DNA of 64,000 nucleotides from Amorphophallus konjac (lineage: Eukaryota; Streptophyta; Magnoliopsida; Alismatales; Araceae), in assembly GCA_022559845.1 (NCBI GenBank), contig CM040125.1:292812200-292876199 (forward strand), written 5' to 3'. The translations under genes and the position numbers were made by a program. The first letter of the stretch is position 1, and every line of letters begins with the position of its first letter. Positions 57,971-64,000 of this stretch are shown one piece after another. The notes under the pieces were generated by a model. The model was given only the letters and a program-made list of their open reading frames with translations, did no database searches and was not told the origin of the DNA.

Positions 57971-60900
57971 ATGGAGCGAGGAGGATCGAGCCAGGTTCCA
58001 GGGAAGCGAAAACGACTGGCTCGTCGTGCGAGGAGGTTGAGGGATGATGCCGAGGAGGCTGCAGCAGAGGAGATTGCTGCGGAGGAGGGGATGGAGGTGC
58101 CTCTCCTGGCCGCGGAGGCTGCTGCGGATGCTGGTGACGCGGAAGAGGATGATCACGACCCGGTAAGTACCTCGGAATCCTCACTCTGTGGTTCAATAGG
58201 CTAAAACGGGTGTACGAGAGGTTGTGAGAGAGAGGCGGGTAGTGAGAGAAGGAGGCGTCCAGGGACCTGGACGCCTCCATGTTTTCTTTTTCTTTTTTTT
58301 TATTTATTTATTAATTTTCGTAAATAATAAAATAAATTTAAAAAATAAGGAGGCGTCCAAGGCCTAGGACGCCTCCATAATTATATATATATTATATATT
58401 TTTTTTTTATTTTTGTTTTTTGGATTTTTTTTCGAAAAAGGAATAAAGAAAATAGGAAGGAGGCGTCCAGGGGTCTGGACGCCTCCAAAAATATATATAT
58501 GTATTTTTTTTTAAATAAAATAAAATAGTATATACAGTGTTATTGTTGATTACTGTTCATGATGCTGATGTGTTCTTTGTTGGTTTTGTGGTTTGCAGGG
58601 CGTGATGAAGGGCCGGATCAGCTGGTCCTTGGTGGTGGCAGCATACCGTGGGCTGCCGGATTTCCAGAGGGCGCGTGTGGACGCCATGGGCTTTGGAGCT
58701 TTCCTTAGGATCGAGCCCTTCCGGCTCGACCTTCCTCTTATCCAGGCACTGAGGGAGCGGTGGCACGCACCGAGCCGGGCGTTTCTGATGCCCTGGGGGC
58801 ACATGGTGCCGTCACTGGAGGACGTGGCTCGGATCACCGGGCTACGAGTTGACGGAGAGGCAGTCAGCGGGGTCACCTACCCCGACTACCGAGAGAGTGC
58901 CCTGGACCTGCTGTGGTTAGAGACGAGCGTGACTGATAGAGACAGCAGGGTAGTCGGCCGAGTGGAGATCATGGAGGCGCTCGGATTCGTCGACCCGCGC
59001 CAGCGGGTTAGCGAGACTGGAGCGGAGTTCTTGGCTCGACTGGAGGGGGATGCTCGTGCAGCTTTCACCCAGGATCCGAGCGAGAGGGAGCTGGTGGATC
59101 TAGACCTTCGGAGGTTTCTTTTCTTCTTCCTGGGCCGCCTTCTGCTGGGGACGAAGGGGGATGGCATCCACTGCCGTTTCCTCGGGCTCTTGGCGGATCT
59201 GGACAGAGTGGGGCACTATGCGTGGGGAGCGGCTCTGCTTGCCCATCTGATTGCCGATCTCTCCCAGACTTCGGAGAAGGAGACGACAGTCAGCGGCTTC
59301 GCACCTTTCCTCCAGGTAAATATTTTATTTATGCATTCTCACAGTTAAATATGCAATTATTGTACTAATGATATATGATGGATGCAGGTGTGGAGCTATT
59401 ACTATTTCCCGATGGGGAGGGCTAGGCATGGGAACAGGAGGGCCGTGCCTCTGGCGCGGCAGTGGAGGCCGGTCGTGGTTGCAGCACCCCACGGCTACCA
59501 GCTGGCGTCACTTCGTCGAGAGCTGAGCGAGTATCCCGAGGCCATGGTATGATGCGCATGATTTTTTTGTGTTTATGCATGTGACTGAATGGTAACTAAC
59601 ATGATGTATGTATGGTGATGCAGGTGGTGTGGAGGCCCTACTTGGGCATGGGCGATGCTGGCCAGCCCTGGGTTGTAGCGGGTCTTCCTCGCTTCAGGCG
59701 GGACGTGTGGGTCCATTGCCTGAACGAGATTGAGCCGCTGCGGCTTAGACTGGTCATGAGGACGTTGGGGCTGGCCCAGGAGTGGGTAGACGTAGATGCG
59801 CCGGCCCGCATTGGGCGGAAGACCAAGGGGAAGGCGAAGATCGTGGACTGGCGTACGCGCTTCCCAGCACAGTACCAGGACTGGCAGCAGGGCGGGGTCC
59901 CAGTAGTGTCCCACGTACAGGATAGCACAGACTACATGAGACGGTACCGAGCTACGTACGGGGACCGCCTCTCCTTGGGTGGTATGGCAGGGGTAAGTGA
60001 AATGAAACTGCTCCACCTTTCTATATGTATATGCATGGGATACTAACTTATGTGTAATGCAGGATGCTCGTGATACCATGATTGCCGACCTGCGGGCCCA
60101 GTTGGCGGACGCCAGGCGACAGTTGGTGGCCATCCGACAGGAGTTGGAGATCCTGGTGAGTTTATGCAATGCATTTTTTTTTTTGTGACCTGGATTTTTG
60201 ATGCTTAGCCTTTGACTGACGTTTGCCCCGTGTTTCAGCGGGCCCACCAGACAGCGGCAGCCGCGATGGCTGGTGGAGCGGGTTCCAGTTCGCGGGGCCC
60301 TCCTCCGGAGGTTTCTGCCCTCCAGGAGCAGCTGGCGTACGCGGTGGCTCGGGCTGAGGAGGCCGAGCGTGACCGCGAGGCTCGAGTGAGTGCTTGCTTG
60401 GCCGCGACCCTTTTCTAGCTACTTTCCTTCTATCACTGTTTTCTTATGGTGCATGCGTGCCTTGACAGGTGGCCGAGATCTGAGAGGCCCTGGCGCGTGT
60501 GGTTCGTGCTGAGCAGGAGCGCGATGCCCGGGTGGCAGAGCGTGACGCCCGGATTGCGGAGCTAGAGGAGGAGCGACGACGGGAGGCTGAGGAGCTTCCT
60601 CGCGACGTAGTGGATCTGCGGATCGCCCTCGAGCTGTCGAGGAGAGAGGCGATGAGGGAGAGAGAGGAGAGGGAGAGGGATAGGGAGAGCGTGGAGAGGG
60701 AGAGGGAGAGGGATAGAGAGAGAGAGAGGGAGGAGCGACAGCGGGATCAGACCGAGAGGAGGGCTCTAGAGGCCCAGCTGCTGGAGCTCCGATTGAGTCT
60801 TGGCACGGCGGAGGGGAGGCTTCGGGAGAGCGAGGAGCGGTACCAGAGGGCGAAGGAACGCGGGGCGCGACTTCGTCAGTCTGGTTCTTTTTCCATGGGC

Positions 60901-60996
60901 AGCTACCTGGTTTCTTCGGCCGAGGAGCGTCGTCGCGCCTTCGAGGCTGGAGTGCCACCGCAGGGCGAGGCGAGCACGGCTTCTCAGGGTTCATAG
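57971..60996 (+). pseudogene. Plant mobile domain gene with seven exons, one nonsense codon
   Basis: Exons: 57971-58162, 58599-59315, 59388-59546, 59624-59992, 60063-60155, 60239-60385, 60469-60996. All six introns are phase 0 with GT-AG ends, 70-436 bases long. Full coding length would be 734 residues. Exon 1 is basic then acidic (GKRKRLARRARRLRDD). The PMD core spans exons 2-4; its signature is FLMPWGHMVPSLEDVARITG then LRVDG at about residues 126-151. Exons 5-7 form a coiled coil very rich in Arg and Glu. TGA at 60481-60483, four codons into exon 7, would leave 563 residues and lose most of the coiled coil. Splicing past it is not evident. The ATG has a good plant context and follows the TATA-like box. 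The gene is antisense to element B. Confidence 0.82.
58251..58486. repeat. Three palindromes inside intron 1 of the second PMD gene
   Basis: GGAGGCGTCC...GGACGCCTCC palindromes at 58251-58278, 58349-58376 and 58459-58486, spaced about 100-110 bases apart in AT-rich DNA. The arms match the LTR A/B form (GGAGG) better than the upstream array (GGGG). Confidence 0.9.
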
Positions 60997-61440
60997 AGGT
61001 CGCGGAGGCCCCCTAGGGATCTCCGTCAGAGGAGGGAGGAAGGAGATGACCAGGAGGGTGACGGTGAGAGTTAGAGAGTTGCTTGTACGTCACCCTTCTC
61101 ACTGTATGATGTACTTTCGGCTATTATATGAAATGGAAATGGCTTTTGTGTTGTGTGTACTTTTCTCTCTCCCACACTTTCTTTTTTTGCACTGAGTTAT
61201 CCCTTGAGGCACGCTCCGCGAGACCTTGCCCTGAACAGCGGGGAACTATATTTTACACGGGGGGATTTTGTTTACTTTTCCCCCTTTTGGGCGCGTCCAG
61301 GCGCGAGGACGCGTCTTAATCCTTGATTTTAAATTTAAAGCGACGGGTGGTCCTTTCTTCTCCCGTGCCTTACCCGCAAACGAGCCCGCCTTCCGCCGAA
61401 ATGCGCTTGCCCCTTTTTCATCTTCCTCCTCTTTTGATCG
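60997..61440 (+). other. Interval between the PMD gene and its partial copy
   Basis: No gene is recognised. A related but diverged inverted repeat (GCGCGTCCAGG...GGACGCGTC) lies at 61291-61315, upstream of the partial copy, as a palindrome lies upstream of the full gene. Confidence 0.6.
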
Positions 61441-62228
61441 ATGGAGTTCGGTGGGCCCGACCGTAGTGAAGGTGGAGAGGGACGAGGAACTCCTCGCCCA
61501 AGGAGGGACGCGCCCGAGCACGGAACGACGTCCATGGAGGAGGAAGGGCCGCTTCGGGCCCCCGAGGGACCCGAGGGGCCCGCTGGCGTGGGAGGAGGTG
61601 AATACGGTCCGGTAGGTCCTCCGATCTCTTCCTCTTTTAATTCATTTCGGGTTTTGAAGCGAGCCGCGCGAGGAGGAAAGGGTTCGGTGAGTGTTGCACT
61701 CAAATGATGGACGCGTCCTAGACAGGGGACGCGTTCCTTTTGACTGATATGGGACCCCTTTCTTGGTGCAGGACATGGCAAGGACCCTGGGCCTGGCCGA
61801 TGAGTGGGCGAGTGCAGACGAGCCGAGCCGCGTTAGGAGGGAGAGTCGCGGCAAGGCGAGGCTCGAGGACTGGCCCGTACGTCTCCCTGGACAGCAAGGG
61901 GGTGTACTGGTGCAGGACAGTGCCGACTTCCTGCGGCGGCAGAGAGAGAGTTACGCGGGGCTTCCCCAAGCTGGGGACACGCGTGGCATCGGCGGCTCGC
62001 GCGCCCAGCTGTCAGAGACTAGGCGGCAACTGGCCGTCGCTCAACATGAGCTGTCGCTCCTGGTAAGTTACGTGCCGCCCTTTTAACTTCAGATTTTGGA
62101 GTTTCACTGACGGCCGTTGTTTATTTTGTTCCAGCGTGCCCAGCAGACAGCGACGGTGGGAGTGGCTGGCGGATCTTCCAGTTCCTCGGCCCCTTTTCTC
62201 GAGATTGCTTCCCTCCGGGAGCAACTTG
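61441..62228 (+). pseudogene. Partial copy of the second PMD gene lacking the PMD core
   Basis: Exon 1' (61441-61611, 57 codons) corresponds to exon 1. Exon 4' (61772-62062, 97 codons) matches the middle of exon 4 through exon 5 of the full gene (ARTLGLADEW against MRTLGLAQEW; then RAQLSETRRQLAVAQHELSL against RAQLADARRQLVAIRQELEI). Exon 6' starts at 62135 (RAQQTATVGVAGG against RAHQTAAAAMAGG) and is cut at about 62228 by element E. Exons 2 and 3, with the PMD signature, are absent. The intron that separates exons 4 and 5 in the full gene is absent here. All junctions are phase 0 and no stop is seen, so the copy could encode a PMD-less coiled-coil protein if its 3' end were intact. A diverged inverted repeat (ACGCGTCC...GGACGCGT) lies in its first intron. 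Confidence 0.72.
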
Positions 62229-64000
62229 TGACGCGGGACGGGGACCGACACGGACTAAGACTCACAAAAGACTCTAACTCAGGCCAGCAGTAGCACGCTC
62301 AAGGGTCGCCAAGTGGCTGACCACCGTGATATCCCACAGAATGAGGGACGTCTCTCAACAGAAACTCTGACCTCGGCCGTCCCAAGGAGGGAAGCGCACG
62401 AGTCTAGGCGTATAGTCGACCTCCAAAGACAAGGGGAGTCGAGTCCTAGCTCGGTGCTCGACTAGTGCTAGGGATGGATGCTCTCACTCACGATCCGCGG
62501 TGATGGCAAAAAGTGGCTAGACGCCTACCTTCTCTCACGCGGCATAATCAATCACATACTAAAAGAGCAAGCAAAAGGAGGAGAGTCGGAGCGCGTACCT
62601 CCACGCCTAGGCGTGGGGAAGGAACCCCGGCCGTGAACCAACAACCCCGATACACCAGAGATCAATAAAATACAACCCAATAGTGGCCCACTCCTCGCAG
62701 GGAGGTAAAAGGCTACAACCAATACGTTCGGGACTGCCGGACACGGGTTGACGGGCCGCACTCGGTGACGGGTTGGCCGCGAGGAGGTTCGGGTGCAACG
62801 CTGCCGAAACCGGTGTCGCGCGCGCCTGAGCGGAGGGGGTCTCACGGGCTGATACGACGCCCGTTTGAAGCACCGTCAGAGAGGACGCGTCGCTGACTGA
62901 TGGAGGAACGCTCCGGCCAAAGGGGGCGCGCTGGATCCGCCGGTGGTGACCGTGGGCGCTGCTGAAAGTCAGATCAGGTTCTGTGGACACAGAACTGCGC
63001 ACGCCGTCGGTAAAATCTGGAAATCGGCCTTCTGGTGCCCGAACAAGTCCGGGCCGGTTGGTGGTGACAGCTGATTGGCAGAGGTCGCCCTCGGCCAAAT
63101 GGCGCTGGCAGACGACGCCGGTGCGAGCCGCAGGAGTCGTTGAAAGTCAGGACTGGTTCGCTGGGCGGACTGGGCAGACACGCTGGCGCAACCCCACGAG
63201 ATCGACCGCCACGGACGGTGACGATGTCGAAACGCAACGCCGTCGGCGGCGTTGGAAAGTTAACTCGGAGATCCACGAACCCTGAAGAAACCAGAACAAA
63301 AGACGCAGCGTGGAGGCCTGGGGAAAATTCGCAATCAGGGCCTCCCCGCTGGGCGAGCAGAGAAAGTGGTGCTGGCGCAGGTCGGCGGAGAAAATCGGTA
63401 CGGGCAGTGCCGATCCCCGATTGATGCAAAACCGGCGCCGACGCGAAGCTGATCCGCAGACGTATCTCCAGAAAATAGATCGTGGCAAAACTCGTCCAAG
63501 AAGGGGGCGCGAGCTCTGCTACAAGTCGGGGCAGAAATCTGGAATCACGCACACGAACCGTTGAGGAAGAAGATGAGGATAAGAGGGAACCCCGGAGTCC
63601 ACCGAGGGCTGAGGCGTCACACCCCGCCGTTCTCCCGTCGCAGGAGAAGAAAGAGAGAGAGAGAGAAGGGCGCAAAAATCTTTGCACAATACTCACTTGT
63701 ATTCAAAATCATGTGTAAAACTGTAATCGGTACAAGGTGAGAACTACTTATAGGGGATGGGAAAACCCTAATCTAACTAGAAGGGAGGGGTGCGCCCAGC
63801 TCCAAGGAGAGAAAGGCGGCCCATATTTCAGCAAGCTTAGAAAATAGGAAAGGGATCTAAGTGGGATAAGGAAGGGGTGGAGTTGGGGAAAGGAGGAGAG
63901 GGGAAAAGGGGAAGGGAGAGGGGAGCGCCCCCCACCTTCCCTAGTAGAACTAGGAAGGGGGGGGGCGGCTGCCTCCTCCTCCTCTAGATGGGGAGGGGGC
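62229..64000 (-). mobile_element. Element E: reverse-oriented LTR sequence, left end only
   Basis: It interrupts exon 6' at TGACGCGGGACGG (62229). On the minus strand it would end in CGCGTCA. A minus-strand TATA-like box (63746-63752) followed by a CT-rich leader (63650-63670) supports an LTR. Two diverged ~180-bp direct repeats with GTTGAAAGTCAG/GCTGAAAGTCAG lie at about 62940-63180. Open frames here are GC-driven and are not counted as genes. The other end and the target duplication are outside the window. Confidence 0.5.
63746..63752 (-). promoter_or_regulatory. TATA-like box in element E
   Basis: Minus strand TATAAGT in CCCTATAAGTAG. A cap site and the CTCACCTTGTACCG leader would follow to the left. 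Confidence 0.4.

Larger units (their letters stand above)
52557..62228 (-). mobile_element. Element B: reverse-oriented relative of element A carrying PMD genes
   Basis: Its 3' LTR (52557-54718) is followed, going right, by a polypurine-like tract and then by genes on the opposite strand. No primer site follows the LTR end at 52557, so this is the 3' LTR and the element extends rightward. The PMD genes at 55.9-57.3 and 58.0-62.2 kb are assigned to it because of position and because the gene region at 57.4-58.5 kb carries the LTR's own palindromes. No gag-pol is seen before element E, so assignment beyond 57.3 kb is inference. Confidence 0.55.

Noticed and set aside
60419..60994. A 191-codon proline-rich minus-strand ORF
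   Set aside because: It is the complement of the Arg/Glu-rich coiled-coil exon of the PMD gene. GC-rich codons keep the opposite strand open.
62607..63696. Several 85-240-codon ORFs on both strands in element E
   Set aside because: Open frames overlap on both strands in GC-rich DNA. No family motif is seen, and the region has LTR-like rather than coding features.

Overview
The window looks like nuclear DNA of a land plant, probably an angiosperm with a large, repeat-rich genome. The evidence is Ty3/gypsy and Ty1/copia LTR retrotransposons with plant-type primer sites (initiator-Met and, once, a tRNA-Arg-like site), plant mobile domain (PMD) genes with short GT-AG introns, and repeated nested insertion. 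I see no ordinary single-copy host gene, rRNA, tRNA or CRISPR array. The species cannot be named from the sequence.

Layout, left half. A Tat-lineage Ty3 element (element 1, + strand) enters at base 1 with a decayed integrase. It continues through four tandem arrays, an antisense PMD-related gene remnant (21.4-22.4 kb), a polypurine tract and a 3' LTR starting near 22.59 kb. Its 3' region was split by a gag-only, Sirevirus-like copia element (3723-19642, - strand, target duplication ATGTG). That element's own 3' LTR was split by a gag-only Ty3 element (4361-10876, + strand, target duplication AATAA). The other copia LTR still shows the empty site. From 23.8 to 30.2 kb lie a diverged duplication, an unassigned stretch, and a tandem array holding a solo LTR (27883-29272).

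Layout, right half. This is a stack of insertions, oldest to youngest: C, a long-LTR Ty3 element (30232, cut inside reverse transcriptase at 35440); A, an Ogre/Tat-like element (35441, cut at about 40986); D, a Tat-like element in reverse orientation (about 40987-52556) with a large PMD gene and a tandem array; B, a reverse-oriented relative of A (from 52557) with PMD genes at 55.9-57.3 and 58.0-61.0 kb and a partial copy at 61.4-62.2 kb; and E, a reverse-oriented LTR sequence (from about 62229 to the window end).

The main theme is a repeated arrangement in elements 1, D and B: LTR, polypurine tract, PMD-type gene antisense to the retrotransposon, then tandem arrays. In D and B the antisense gene has its own TATA box, and just upstream of it the same family-specific DNA motif that sits upstream of that family's LTR TATA box (a GGCGC-CGTTTTAAC block in D; GGCGTCCAGG/CCTGGACGCC palindromes in A/B). 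This suggests that element and passenger gene share cis-regulation. Extra ORFs in Tat elements are known; the matching promoter modules are the part I would check first. Most coding regions carry premature stops, so these copies are largely relics. The 55.9-57.3 kb gene has no visible lesion.
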